64,000 bases of DNA from Paraburkholderia sp. CNPSo 3274 (GCF_024206475.1 NZ_JAMBPR010000010.1:62001-126000), one strand, 5' to 3'; shown: positions 8,477 to 17,722, numbered from the stretch's first letter. Numbers and translations are program-made. Notes: generated by a model from the sequence alone, not told the origin.

Positions 8477-10972
8477 TCAGCGCGCCGTGGACACCTCCGG
8501 TGGGGTGGGGGGCGGCAGGTCGGGCAGCAGGTGCTTCAGCGTGCGCGCCAGCTCCGCCCTGGGCAACGGCTTGCGCAATTGCACGTTGACGCCTGCCTCG
8601 CGCGCCTGCGCTTCGAGCGCGGGGCTGCTGAATCCGCTGACAAGGATGATGGGTATGTCTGCGCGAAGCGAGCGTATCATCCGCGCGAGTTCGACGCCGG
8701 TCGTCCCGGGCATGGTCTGGTCCGTAACGACCGCGTCGAAGCGTTGAGGGTCGGCCCGGAAAGCCTGCCACGCCGCGTTGCTGGAGACGAAGCCTGCCGG
8801 TTCATAGCCCAGTTCCGCGAGGCGCTCTTCGCCGATCCTCACGAGCGCTTCCTCATCGTCGACGAGCAGGATTGCCTGCCCTTCACCGTAAGGGCAGCCC
8901 TTGTCGTCCTCACGCGGTTGACTGGCGAGCGAATCGGTTGTCGGTAGCAGAAGCTCGAATCGGCTTCCTGCGCCAACCGTCGTCGTTACGTCGATTCCTC
9001 CGCCGTATTCGCGAACGATTCCGTCCACGAGCGCGAGTCCCAGCCCCGTTCCCTCGCCTGCCTTGCGCGTCGTGAAGAAGGGGTTGAAGATGCGTTCGAG
9101 GAGATCGGGCGCCATGCCAACGCCGCTATCGGATACGGCAAGCCGCACGAAATGCCCCGCTTCCACGGCAACGTGCGAAAGCGAGCGCGCGGCGCCCACA
9201 TCCAGCGTGTCCAGGACTACCCTGAGCGTTCCGCCGGCCGGCATCGCGTGGACTGCATTCGCGCAAAGGTTCATCACCAACTGGTCGATATGCGCCGGAT
9301 CGCCTTCGATGCGGGCCTCTGGTGCGTTCAGTTCGACTTCCAGCCGGATGCCGGCAGGAAGGCGCACCTTCATCGCTTCGATCGAGTCATGGACGACGGG
9401 CTGAACGTGTACGGGCTGCCGGGTCGTCAGTCCGCTGCGGCTGAAGGTGAGAATGCGCTCGACCAGCGAGCGTGCGCGGTCCGCCGATTTGAGAACCTGC
9501 GCGACATAGCGCTGCTGCGGTGTCTCGTCCGCGAGTGCCTGGAGCGCGAGTTCGCCATAGCCGACGATCGCGCCGAGGATGTTGTTGAAGTCATGGGCAA
9601 TGCCGCCGGCGAACGTGCCCAACGCCTCCAGCTTCTGCGACTGCCTCAGCTGGCTTTCGAGCAGACGGCGCGCCTGTTCGTCTTCGCGGCGCTGGGTGAC
9701 GTCCTCCACGGTCGCCACGATGACATCTTCCTGGCGTGCCGGATCCTTGCTTGACGCCTCCTCCGACACAGTCACCAGCGCGAGGCGCACGTCGGCCCAG
9801 ACGGTGTATCCGTCGCGGTGCTGGTAGCGCTTTTCGAAGCGAACGCTCTGCAAGCCGCCTTGCAGCAGCCGTTCGAAATGTTGCCGGGTAAGCTCGACAT
9901 CCTCGGGGTGCGTGATGTCGGTCGCCGACAGGTTCTTGAGTTCCGCCGAAGAGTAGCCGACCATGCGTTGAAAAGCGGGGTTGGTGGCGAGGTATCGCCC
10001 GCGACGCCGCAACAGCATGATTCCCGCCGGTGCGTTGTCGAACACGGCCCTCCAGCGTTGCTGGCTCGACTGGAGCCGGCGCGTGAAGCGTCCGAGTTGC
10101 TGCAGCCGCCTCATGAGCGCGATGCCGAGTGCCACCACGAGGAGCGACAACGCACCGGTGGCCATGAAATCGTAGATCGTGGATACGCGCCATGTCTGAA
10201 GCACCAGTGCCTCGTCTCGGGTGACGTCGATCGTCAGCTGGAATCCGGGCACCTGCTTGCGGGCGGAGAGTACTGGCCGCCCGGGCCCGCCTGCTTCCTT
10301 CCTGCTTTCGGACGACACGACCGGTGCGCCGTCCTCGCGCAGTAGCGTGATGCCGGTGCCTTCGTCCGAATCGACCCGCCTGTAAAAGTCGCGAAAGTAG
10401 CCGTTTTCGATCAGCGCGACCACGGCGCCCGCGAACCGGCCATGTTCGTCCTCCAGACGGCTGGCCATCGCAAACGTGGGCCGACCGTCGACCATGCTGA
10501 CGAGCGGCTCGCTCACCACCAGCGCGTTGCCCGATGCGCGCTGCACGGCCCTGAAGTAAGCCCGCTGTGAAACGTTGGCGGCGGGGCTGCCGGGGAGGGT
10601 CGTTGCTATCCGCCGGCCAGTGGCATCGACGATGTCGAGTTGCCTGACTTGGGGTACGCCGGCCATTTCCTCGCGAAGAAAGCGGTTCGCCGCCTCCTGG
10701 GAGTCCTGTGCGATCTTTGCGTCGAGCGCCCAGCCGGAGGTGCGCCGAAGAATGAATTCGACGCCCTGCAAGGAGCGGGCGGTTTGCTCCGCCAGTGCGC
10801 TTGCGAGGCTGGACAGTTCCCTGTCGTTGGACTGGAGCACCAGTTGGCGCGATCGAAGGCTTTCCGTGACGGCGCCGATCCACAAAAGGACCACGATCAG
10901 GCATCCGCCCGCCGCCAATAGCCTGTACCGGTGCGGCCACGCAAACCGGCGCCTGATTCTTTCGGTGCTCAT
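8477..10972 (-). CDS. Hybrid sensor histidine kinase (Cache-PAS-HK-REC)
   Basis: Membrane-bound sensor of 831 residues. Order: TM helix about 16-34; periplasmic Cache/PDC-type sensor about 36-262; second TM about 268-288; PAS domain about 303-430 ending in the PAC-like VIVATVEDVTQRR; dimerisation domain with phospho-accepting His460 in AGGIAHDFNN; ATPase domain with N box NLCANAVHAM, G1 DSGVGM and G2 GTGLGLA; and a C-terminal receiver (about 700-820) with phospho-acceptor Asp751 in VVTDQTMPG. The GGIAHDFNN form of the H box is typical of kinases with a fused receiver. It lies downstream of an OmpR-type regulator on the same strand (gap about 171 bases) and is convergent with the lone receiver gene. 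The signal is unknown. Confidence 0.93.
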   Translation of the reverse strand: MSTERIRRRFAWPHRYRLLAAGGCLIVVLLWIGAVTESLRSRQLVLQSNDRELSSLASALAEQTARSLQGVEFILRRTSGWALDAKIAQDSQEAANRFLREEMAGVPQVRQLDIVDATGRRIATTLPGSPAANVSQRAYFRAVQRASGNALVVSEPLVSMVDGRPTFAMASRLEDEHGRFAGAVVALIENGYFRDFYRRVDSDEGTGITLLREDGAPVVSSESRKEAGGPGRPVLSARKQVPGFQLTIDVTRDEALVLQTWRVSTIYDFMATGALSLLVVALGIALMRRLQQLGRFTRRLQSSQQRWRAVFDNAPAGIMLLRRRGRYLATNPAFQRMVGYSSAELKNLSATDITHPEDVELTRQHFERLLQGGLQSVRFEKRYQHRDGYTVWADVRLALVTVSEEASSKDPARQEDVIVATVEDVTQRREDEQARRLLESQLRQSQKLEALGTFAGGIAHDFNNILGAIVGYGELALQALADETPQQRYVAQVLKSADRARSLVERILTFSRSGLTTRQPVHVQPVVHDSIEAMKVRLPAGIRLEVELNAPEARIEGDPAHIDQLVMNLCANAVHAMPAGGTLRVVLDTLDVGAARSLSHVAVEAGHFVRLAVSDSGVGMAPDLLERIFNPFFTTRKAGEGTGLGLALVDGIVREYGGGIDVTTTVGAGSRFELLLPTTDSLASQPREDDKGCPYGEGQAILLVDDEEALVRIGEERLAELGYEPAGFVSSNAAWQAFRADPQRFDAVVTDQTMPGTTGVELARMIRSLRADIPIILVSGFSSPALEAQAREAGVNVQLRKPLPRAELARTLKHLLPDLPPPTPPEVSTAR

Positions 10973-11143
10973 CGAGGCTTTGGTGTTCAGTTAGAAACGG
11001 TCAGACAAACGCGGCCACCTCATATTGCTGCGAATCATCCGACATAGAGGGGGCAGTGTCCGCCGAAGTGTATTCCGGCGGAAACATTCCTGCGAACCGG
11101 TATTGCATGTGAAACTCAGGCGATGCGGCGAAAAAGCTGCGGG

Positions 11144-11896
11144 TCAGCGTTTTTCCCACTCGACCTGAGCGGGCAGCTTGTCCACCTGCGCGGTAAAGAC
11201 GTAGCCCGCGCCGCGTTCGGTCTTGATGTAACGCGGGTTCGACGGGTCTTCCTCGATTTTTCGGCGCAGCCGCAGAATTTGCACATCGATTGCGCGGTCG
11301 TAGACCTCGTCGTAAAGCCGGCTCGATTCGAGCAGTTGATCTCGCGTCAGGACCATGCCGGGCGAAGCGAGAAACGCGGCGAGCAGCGAAAACTCGCCGT
11401 TGGTCAAGCCCACCGGTTCGCCGGCTGGGGAGAGCAGGCGTCGTGTGTTGATGTTCAGTTCCCAACCGGCGAAACGGTAGCCTCGCGCATTGGCCTGCCG
11501 CCCGGTGGCAACCTGGGCGGTCTTCGATCGGCGCAGAAGGGCGCGAACACGCGCCAACAGTTCGCGGCAACTGAACGGCTTGGTCATGTAGTCGTCCGCA
11601 CCCAGCTCCAGCGCCATCACACGGTCTGCCTCTTCCTTTCGGCCCGAAAGAATCAAAATGGGGAGCGTTGATTGTTCACGAATGCGGCTGGCGATTTTCA
11701 TACCGTCTTCGCCCGGCATGCGCAAATCCAGAATGATCAGATCGACAGCACCGTTCCTGAGGGTGACCGCCATTTCCGTCCCGTTCGCCGCGGCGGAGAC
11801 GCGGAAGTCGTTCTGTCCGAGGTATTCGGTCGTGACGTCGCGAATGGCGGGATCGTCATCGACGATGAGGATGTGAGGCAAGGTGACGTCGACCAT
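11144..11896 (-). CDS. OmpR/PhoB-family response regulator
   Basis: DNA-binding regulator of 250 residues. The receiver domain occupies about 1-120, with VDDD, the phospho-acceptor in LIILDLRMPGEDG, and the Lys in MTKPF. The winged-helix output domain occupies about 145-240 and contains LTNGEFSLLAAFL, AIDVQILRLRRKIE and the wing RYIKTERGAGYVF. The ATG at 11896 begins the canonical N-terminus; an upstream frame to 11983 adds unrelated residues. It precedes the hybrid kinase gene on the same strand and may form a pair with it. Part of its 3' end is duplicated about 4 kb away at 15061-15213. Confidence 0.92.
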   Translation of the reverse strand: MVDVTLPHILIVDDDPAIRDVTTEYLGQNDFRVSAAANGTEMAVTLRNGAVDLIILDLRMPGEDGMKIASRIREQSTLPILILSGRKEEADRVMALELGADDYMTKPFSCRELLARVRALLRRSKTAQVATGRQANARGYRFAGWELNINTRRLLSPAGEPVGLTNGEFSLLAAFLASPGMVLTRDQLLESSRLYDEVYDRAIDVQILRLRRKIEEDPSNPRYIKTERGAGYVFTAQVDKLPAQVEWEKR

Positions 11897-12386
11897 GACT
11901 GAAAAGCTCGAGACAGTGAATGCCTGGCGGGTTAGCCCATGCGATCGGCGGTTGCCGGTTCGCGTTGCCGATCGTTCAGACAACGTTGCGTAAGGAAAAG
12001 GTCAGCCTGCTGATTTGACCGTACGCGGATTTTAACGGCTGTGTGGAATCAGCATCAACACCGCCGCCAACGTTATCGGCATTGCGTGGATCGCGCAATC
12101 GGCGAGCGGTGCCCAAATGCATCCGTCACCTATTACGGATGTCATTCTGAGTCGACGCTGCAACGCACCTTAAGCAGCACTTGATGATGGCCTCGGGGGA
12201 CCGGCGATCGGGGCCGTGAACCGCCCCGGGGTTTGGTGGGGGCGCTAACTCTTGAGAGCTTCATCGCCCAATAACGTTCGGATCAGCCAAAACCGTACCA
12301 GGGCTTTCCTCTCCTTCCGGAAAGGTCCCCTTCGGAGATGCGCCTTAATCTTAGGCAGCTACTTAATTAGACTGTAGTCACTGATT
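11897..12386. other. Intergenic region without a gene
   Basis: About 490 bases between the OmpR gene and the DUF4148 upstream palindrome. No coding frame was recognised. The segment 12091-12134 recurs, diverged, at about 15213-15255, where it abuts a copy of the OmpR gene 3' end. This shows the block was once part of a larger duplication. Confidence 0.5.
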
Positions 12387-12406
12387 TACGAACAGGGCTG
12401 TTCGTA
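12387..12406. promoter_or_regulatory. Perfect inverted repeat upstream of DUF4148 gene
   Basis: The sequence TACGAACAGGGCTGTTCGTA is a perfect 9-bp dyad around a 2-base centre. It ends 32 bases before the ATG at 12439, just before the ribosome binding site. It could be a repressor operator or a 5'-leader hairpin, but which protein would use it is unknown. Confidence 0.5.
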
Positions 12407-12438
12407 GCAGAACTGAACAAAGTCTGGAGGTAAGTAAC

Positions 12439-12753
12439 ATGAAGTCCCTTATTCAAGCTGTTGTCGTTGCCGCTGCCCTCGTTGCTCCGGTCGCTGTATT
12501 CGCTCAATCGAACCAGCCCATCACCCGGGCGCAGGTACGCGCGGAGCTGGTCCAGCTCGAGAAGGCTGGCTATCACGTCGGCGACGGTGACAACACGACG
12601 TATCCCGTGCAAATTCAAGCAGCCGAAGCCAAGGTTGCTGAGCAGCAAATCGCCGCAAACGGCGGTTACGGTGGTGCTGTGAGTGGTTCGTCTGACGCAG
12701 GACGCCCCGCAGTGTCGAAGGCCGACTTCAACTCGACGTACAGCCATCATTGA
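12439..12753 (+). CDS. DUF4148 small secreted protein
   Basis: Second DUF4148 protein, 104 residues. A Sec signal peptide spans about 1-22 (VVVAAALVAPVAVFA, cleaved near AQS). It is followed by the core PITRAQVRAELVQLEKAGY, QIQAAEAKV and a Gly/Ser-rich tail. The start is secure: ATG after a strong GGAGG at 12425-12429. The core nearly repeats that of the protein encoded at 7380-7709. The function is unknown; it is presumably periplasmic or secreted. A hairpin terminator lies about 180 bases downstream. Confidence 0.85.
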   Translation: MKSLIQAVVVAAALVAPVAVFAQSNQPITRAQVRAELVQLEKAGYHVGDGDNTTYPVQIQAAEAKVAEQQIAANGGYGGAVSGSSDAGRPAVSKADFNSTYSHH

Positions 12754-12933
12754 TGCATTGATCCCGGACGCACGGGCAGGATGTCAAAAGTATCTGACCT
12801 GAGCATGGCAGGCTGAGCGCGCACCCACCCCAGCGCGTTCTTGTTTAAAGAACTGGCTCGCTAGCGCGGCAATGTCCGGCAGTGGGCCAGCTTCAATTCG
12901 AATACCTCCGCCATTGGCCCCCTCCGATGGCTT

Positions 12934-12965
12934 CGCCCGGGCCTTCGCGGTCCGGGCGCTTTTTC
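12934..12965 (+). terminator. Rho-independent terminator
   Basis: Arms CGCCCGG (12934-12940) and CCGGGCG (12952-12958) are perfect complements, extended inward by GCC/GGT, and are followed by CTTTTT. It would end plus-strand transcripts from the DUF4148 gene at 12439. Confidence 0.75.
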
Positions 12966-13125
12966 CGACGCCGGACGGGTACGGGCAGCTATCGCACGCG
13001 GTACGGCGACCGTTAAGCGGGCCTGTGCCGAGTCACTACCCGGCAACCCCAGCGCTGCCCCGAGGCTGCGCTCATACGTGAGCCCACCGTTCCATAGAGA
13101 GCGTTTGCTTCAGGATCGGATCGGG

Positions 13126-13318
13126 GACTCATGTAGCGATTCGTTGAGTCCCGCATAACGAACTTCGGCGATCGGCCTCTCGAATCGGAAAGCATAGGTC
13201 TCCCCTCCTCAATCGGCATGCGGCTCAGCAAGACGTACTGTCGGAATCCAGTATTCTTCGGCTGAAACAATACGGACATGACGTTCAAACGGAGAGAGAG
13301 CCGGAAACGCGTGAGCAG
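13126..13318 (-). pseudogene. Fragment of a type-B carboxylesterase gene
   Basis: Read on the minus strand this encodes a stretch homologous to the interior of the intact esterase at 26301-27941. Shared strings are FPALSPFER, EEYWIPTVRL and GGETYAFRFERPIAE. An in-frame TGA interrupts it where the intact gene has Ser (HAD-stop-GGE versus HAASGGE). Nothing before or after this stretch belongs to an esterase. It lies just downstream of the fumarase gene end and is a dead fragment of a duplicated esterase. Confidence 0.85.
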
Positions 13319-13340
13319 GGAAGGGCGTGTGTCCAGGTGA

Positions 13341-14846
13341 TTAGCTGTGGGCAACGTATGGTTGGACCATCTTGCGCGGGTCCACGATCCGATCGAACTC
13401 GGCTTCCTGGACGTAGCCGAGCCTGAGCGCCGCTTCCTTGAGCGTGAGGTCGTTGTCATAGGCGTAATGCGCGATCTTCGAAGCCTTGTCGTAACCAATG
13501 ACCGGCGAGAGGGCGGTGACGAGCATCAGGGAGCGGTCCACGTACTCCTTGATCTTCTTCAGGTTCGGCTTTGTGCCTTCCACGAGGAACTTGCGGAAGT
13601 TCGTGCACGAGTCCGTCATGATCGTGATCGAGTGCGTGATGTCGAAAATGATGAGCGGCTTGTACACGTTCATTTCCAGGTAGCCGCTTGCGCCGCCGAT
13701 TCCTGCGGAAACATCGCTGCCCATGACATGCGCGGCCACCATGGCGAGCGCTTCCGCCTGCGTGGGATTGACCTTGCCGGGCATGATCGATGAGCCCGGC
13801 TCGTTTTCCGGAATGATCAGTTCTGCGAAGCCGGCACGGGGGCCGCACGACATCAGCCGGATGTCGTTGGCGATCTTGTAGAGCGACACGGCCAGCGTGC
13901 GCATCGTACCCGAGAGGTGAACGAGCGCATCGTGGGCGCCCTGCACGGTGAACTTGTTGGGGGCGGTCACGAACGGCAGGTTCGTGAGACGCGCGATTTC
14001 CGCGGCAACCGCGGCCGCGAACTGCGGCGTTGCGTTCAGGCCGGTGCCCACCGCCGTCCCTCCGAGGGCAAGGCGGTAGACGCCCTTGAGCGCATCCTCG
14101 AGCCGTTCGAGGTTGTCGGTCAGCATGCCCTCGTAGCCGGACCACTCCTGACCAAGCGTGATGGGCGTTGCGTCCTGCATGTGGGTGCGGCCGATCTTGA
14201 CGATGTCCATCCAGTCCTTCGCCTTCGCGCCGATGGAATCGCGCAGGTTAGCCACGGCCGGCGTCAGGCGCTGCTTGACGTTGATCGCGGCTGCCATGTA
14301 CATGGCGGTGGGGAACGAGTCGTTGGACGACTGCGACATGTTCACATGGTCATTAGGATGCACAGGCGTCTTGCTGCCGAGCGGCGTGCCCGCGATCTGG
14401 CAGCAGCGGTTCGAGATCACCTCGTTGACGTTCATGTTGAACTGGGTGCCGCTGCCGGTCATCCACACGTGCAGCGGAAACATGTCCTGGTGCTGGCCGG
14501 CGAGGATCTCGTCGCATACCTTGACAATCAGGTCGTGCTGCTCGGCGCCGAGGCGCCCTTGCGCGAAATTCACGTTGGCGGCCGCCTTCTTGACGAGTGC
14601 GTACGTCGCGATCATTTCGCGCGGCATCAGATCCCCGCCGATGCTGAAGTGCTCCAGGGAGCGTTGCGTCTGCGCGCCCCAAAGCTTGTCCTCCGGAACG
14701 TTGACGACACCCATGCTGTCCGTTTCCTGCCGGAAGGCGTTGGCCGACCCGGCGGCGCTTTCGCCGGAGCGCTGGGCAAGTGCGGCACCGCTCGTCAGGG
14801 CGAGCGAGGCGAGCAGCGTCGACTGCATCATTTCTCTTCGGTTCAT
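13341..14846 (-). CDS. fumC: Class II fumarase with N-terminal export signal
   Basis: Interconverts fumarate and malate. The body is a standard Fum[26 protein letters not shown] near residue 43 (usually at the N-terminus of cytosolic FumC), [40 protein letters not shown] and the signature loop [11 protein letters not shown]. The oddity is the N-terminus. About 40 extra residues begin MNRREMM, run through a hydrophobic stretch [16 protein letters not shown] and end in a plausible cleavage site ALA-Q. This resembles a Sec or weak Tat signal. The ATG at 14846 is the best start; no good later ATG precedes the conserved core except the Met in DSMG. It lies downstream of the malic enzyme, NDH-2 and AEC genes on the same strand. 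Confidence 0.93.
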   Translation of the reverse strand: MNRREMMQSTLLASLALTSGAALAQRSGESAAGSANAFRQETDSMGVVNVPEDKLWGAQTQRSLEHFSIGGDLMPREMIATYALVKKAAANVNFAQGRLGAEQHDLIVKVCDEILAGQHQDMFPLHVWMTGSGTQFNMNVNEVISNRCCQIAGTPLGSKTPVHPNDHVNMSQSSNDSFPTAMYMAAAINVKQRLTPAVANLRDSIGAKAKDWMDIVKIGRTHMQDATPITLGQEWSGYEGMLTDNLERLEDALKGVYRLALGGTAVGTGLNATPQFAAAVAAEIARLTNLPFVTAPNKFTVQGAHDALVHLSGTMRTLAVSLYKIANDIRLMSCGPRAGFAELIIPENEPGSSIMPGKVNPTQAEALAMVAAHVMGSDVSAGIGGASGYLEMNVYKPLIIFDITHSITIMTDSCTNFRKFLVEGTKPNLKKIKEYVDRSLMLVTALSPVIGYDKASKIAHYAYDNDLTLKEAALRLGYVQEAEFDRIVDPRKMVQPYVAHS

Positions 14847-14892
14847 GTTCGTAATTTGGCCTGGTCGTTGAAAGGATGTCCGGCTGGGAAAG

Positions 14893-15057
14893 CCGACAAT
14901 TCGAAGGCAGTGCCGCAACGGCGATCCTTCGGCCCATGCACGCAGCCTGCGCGCCTGTGGCGGATTCGTTGCGTCGGACCGCGTCCGATGGGGATATTTC
15001 AACAACCGGCGATTATTCGACGGTTTCAGCTTTCGGCTAATCAATTGCGACTGAAAC
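14893..15057 (+). repeat. Diverged intergenic repeat, copy A
   Basis: About 165 bases that align along their length with 33540-33703. Shared blocks include ATTCGAAGGC, GCCCATGCACGC, ATTTCAACA and a closing dyad GTTTCAG (15023-15029) / CTGAAAC (15051-15057). It sits just 5' of the fumarase start. Copy B also lies 5' of a minus-strand gene in the same orientation. Confidence 0.7.
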
Positions 15058-15060
15058 CCA

Positions 15061-15256
15061 TCCTGCGAACCGGTATTGCATGTGAAACTCAGGCGATGCG
15101 GCGAGCAAGCTGCCGGTCAGCGCTTTTCCCACTCGACCAGGGCGGCCAGCTTGTCCACCTGCGCAATAAAGACGTAGCCCGCGCCGCGTTCGGTCTTGAT
15201 GTAACGCGGGTTCGCGCAATTGGCGAGCGGAGTCCAACGCTGTCCGTCACCCATTT
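15061..15256 (-). pseudogene. Internally deleted copy of the OmpR regulator region
   Basis: Positions 15061-15213 match 11088-11240, the 3' end of the OmpR-type gene and its downstream flank, including RYIKTERGAGYVF and the terminal VEWEKR. From 15213 on, the match jumps to 12091-12134, which lies upstream of that gene. The copy is therefore a duplicate of the whole region that lost about 850 internal bases. It is non-functional. Confidence 0.85.
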
Positions 15257-15306
15257 CAAATGCAATCCAGTGAATCGAGCTTTGCCTTCGGCGTGCGAAC
15301 TCGCTG

Positions 15307-16251
15307 TCAATGTGCGGCATGAAGGTAGGTCATCAAAACCGAAAGCGAGACCAGGGAAACCGCGGTGGAGAGCAGAATGATGCGCGAGGTCAGCGATGCA
15401 TCGCGCTTGTAGTGTTCGGCCAGCATGTAAGGCCCGGTGCCGGTCGGCAGTGCGGCCAGCATCACGACGATCTGGCCCAGCGAGGCAGGCAGCGCAAAAA
15501 CGCGAAACGCGAACCACCAGGCGACCAGTGGCTGCATCAGCAGCTTCGCGAGCATCAGCAGCACGCTATCGCGCGCCGTGCCGCGCGCCGGACTGCGCTT
15601 TTCGGCAAGGAACATACCGAGCCCCACGAGCGCGGCCGGGGTTGCGGCGCCGCCAAGCAGGCTCAGGAACGAGCCGGCCGCGCCAGGGACTTTCAGCTTC
15701 AGTCCGGAAACCATGGCTCCCGCAAGCGGCGCCACGATCATCGGGTTGCGCGCAAGCCCTTTGAACACCTTGAGTACCATCTTGAGGCGGCTTGCCTCCT
15801 CTTGCAGGCCGAACTCCATCAGCACGCACGTGACGCCGAAGAGGACCGTGGCGACCAGGATATTGACGATGGTGGCCGCGGTGAGGCTCGCGGGCCCGAA
15901 CGCAAGCAGGCACAGCGGGAAGCCTATAAAGCCTGCGTTTGGATAGGACGCAGCGATGGCGTCGATGCTGGCATCGGCCAGGCGGCGGCCCGAGATCAAG
16001 CGCCACACGAGCACGGCGGCAAACACCGCGGCGCATGACAGGGCAAATGTCGTGGCCAGTGCGGGCTGGTCGAGATCGCGCCATGACGTGCGAGCCATGG
16101 CGGAGAACAGCAACGCGGGAAACGCCAGATGAACGACGAACCGGTTGAGCTCCGACGCCGCCGCCGGGCCGAACCAACCCAACCGGCGGGCGACGAAGCC
16201 CGCCGCGATCAGGGCGAAGATGGGCAAAAGGATATGCGCTGCAGAAGCCAC
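15307..16251 (-). CDS. AEC-family (malate/auxin-type) transporter
   Basis: Integral membrane carrier of 314 residues with about ten hydrophobic segments, of the auxin efflux carrier family that includes bacterial malate and malonate permeases (MleP, MdcF). The conserved pattern ALLFSAMA early on and the second-half ALPTGTGPYMLAEHY fit the inverted two-fold repeat of the family. It lies 72 bases downstream of ndh and, further up, of malic enzyme, all on the minus strand. This makes a C4-dicarboxylate such as malate the most likely substrate; that is inference from context, not from a substrate motif. Confidence 0.85.
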   Translation of the reverse strand: MASAAHILLPIFALIAAGFVARRLGWFGPAAASELNRFVVHLAFPALLFSAMARTSWRDLDQPALATTFALSCAAVFAAVLVWRLISGRRLADASIDAIAASYPNAGFIGFPLCLLAFGPASLTAATIVNILVATVLFGVTCVLMEFGLQEEASRLKMVLKVFKGLARNPMIVAPLAGAMVSGLKLKVPGAAGSFLSLLGGAATPAALVGLGMFLAEKRSPARGTARDSVLLMLAKLLMQPLVAWWFAFRVFALPASLGQIVVMLAALPTGTGPYMLAEHYKRDASLTSRIILLSTAVSLVSLSVLMTYLHAAH

Positions 16252-16323
16252 TTGAGGTTACCTTTACGTTCACTTTCGGCTGAGACTGGGGCCGCACCGC
16301 GTGCCGGGCGCCGCGTCGTCGCT

Positions 16324-17649
16324 TCAATGCAACTTGATGCGAGGGCTCGTCGACCGGCGCAGCCGGTTCGCCAAGGTGTCGATCGCCATGCGCCGGATGC
16401 CGTACAACGCCGCGACGTGCATACGCTCGAGCGACGCGTACAAACCGCGCGCAACCCAGCCGGCGACATACATGCCCTCACCGCTGCCCGCCACGAGGTT
16501 TCCGACCGCGCCGAACCGGCTAAGCGAAACCAGAGACCCAAAGTCGCGATACTTGAACTGTGGCAGCGTCTTGCCCTCGACCCGGCATGTGAGCGCTTCG
16601 ACCATAAAAGCGGCCTGCTGATGCGCCGCCTGCGCGCGCGGCGGCACGCCGCCGCTTTTTCCCGGCCATTCGCAGGCTGCGCAGTCGCCGAGCGCAAAGA
16701 CGTCGTCGTCGGTTTCGGACTGGAGCGTGTCGCGCACGACCAGTTGGCCGCGCCGATTGACGTTCAACCCGTCGAGAAGGGAAAGCACCGGCGGCGCCGT
16801 CACGCCGGCGGACCAGACCGTCAAGTCCGCGCGTATCCGCTGGCCGCTGCGCGTGAGCACGCAGCCGGGGAGCACCTGCGCGACGGACTCTCCCACCATC
16901 AACGTCACGCCCAGCTGGCCGAGACGTTCAACCGTTGCGCGTGCCACGCGCTCGGGAAGCGCTGGCAGGATGCGCGGCCCCGCCTCTATGACGACGATTC
17001 CAACATCGTGCGTCGGGTCGAGATCGTGAAGTCCATATTGCGACAATTCGCAGGCGGCGTCGCGCAGCTCCGCCGACAGTTCGACACCCGTTGCCCCAGC
17101 CCCGACGATGACCACCTGCATGCGCGGCGCGAGGGCGCCGTTCTCACTGCCGCGCGCCCCGCCGGCCCGCCTGCACGCTTCGATGAAGCGCCTGCGAAAG
17201 CGCTCGGCCTGGGCGACCGAGTCGAGCGCGATCGCATGACTGGCCGCGCCCTCCACACCGAAGTACTGAGTCGTGCTGCCGATCGCGACGACCAGCGTGT
17301 CGTAGTCGAGTGCGCGCTGCGGCAACAACTCGACACCCTGATCGTCATGCACGGCGCCGAGCATCACCTGCTTTGACGAACGCGAGAGCCCGACCAGTTC
17401 GCCCTGATGGAAATCGAATCCGTGCCAGCGAGCCTGGGCGGCATAGGAAAGCTCGTGGGAGGCCGGGCTCATGCTGCCCGCTGCCACCTTGTGCAGCAGG
17501 GGCTTCCAGACATGGGCGGGGTGGCGGTCGACCAGCGTGACGCAAACATTGCGCTCGCCTTGACGCTTGCGCAGGCCGAAGCGGTTGCTCAGACGGGTCG
17601 CCAGCTCGAGGCCTCCGGCCCCGCCGCCTACGATTACGATTCGATGCAT
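16324..17649 (-). CDS. ndh: Type II NADH dehydrogenase (NDH-2)
   Basis: Flavoprotein of 441 residues that oxidises NADH and reduces quinone at the inner face of the membrane without pumping protons. The FAD-binding motif is IVIVGGGAGGLELA at the N-terminus and the NADH-binding motif is VVIVGAGATGVELSAEL near residue 180. WKPLLHKVAAGSM, FALGDCAACEW, PPRAQAAHQQAAF and GSLVSLSRFGAVG match Ndh of enterobacteria. The C-terminal region is amphipathic and fits membrane attachment. It starts 73 bases after the malic enzyme gene ends, so it could re-oxidise the NADH that enzyme makes. Confidence 0.9.
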   Translation of the reverse strand: MHRIVIVGGGAGGLELATRLSNRFGLRKRQGERNVCVTLVDRHPAHVWKPLLHKVAAGSMSPASHELSYAAQARWHGFDFHQGELVGLSRSSKQVMLGAVHDDQGVELLPQRALDYDTLVVAIGSTTQYFGVEGAASHAIALDSVAQAERFRRRFIEACRRAGGARGSENGALAPRMQVVIVGAGATGVELSAELRDAACELSQYGLHDLDPTHDVGIVVIEAGPRILPALPERVARATVERLGQLGVTLMVGESVAQVLPGCVLTRSGQRIRADLTVWSAGVTAPPVLSLLDGLNVNRRGQLVVRDTLQSETDDDVFALGDCAACEWPGKSGGVPPRAQAAHQQAAFMVEALTCRVEGKTLPQFKYRDFGSLVSLSRFGAVGNLVAGSGEGMYVAGWVARGLYASLERMHVAALYGIRRMAIDTLANRLRRSTSPRIKLH

Positions 17650-17722
17650 TCAGGCACCTGCCTTTCCGTGGGTTCGATTTCGGTGCGCCGAACTGCGCCG
17701 GGCGGCGCAGTTCGAGACGCGG

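Noticed and set aside
9591..10940. Long second minus-strand frame inside the hybrid kinase gene
   Set aside because: Out-of-frame shadow with arginine-rich composition; the kinase frame has all expected motifs.
13917..15380. Plus-strand frame of nearly 490 codons opposite fumC
   Set aside because: Shadow of the fumarase and intergenic repeats; no recognisable domain.
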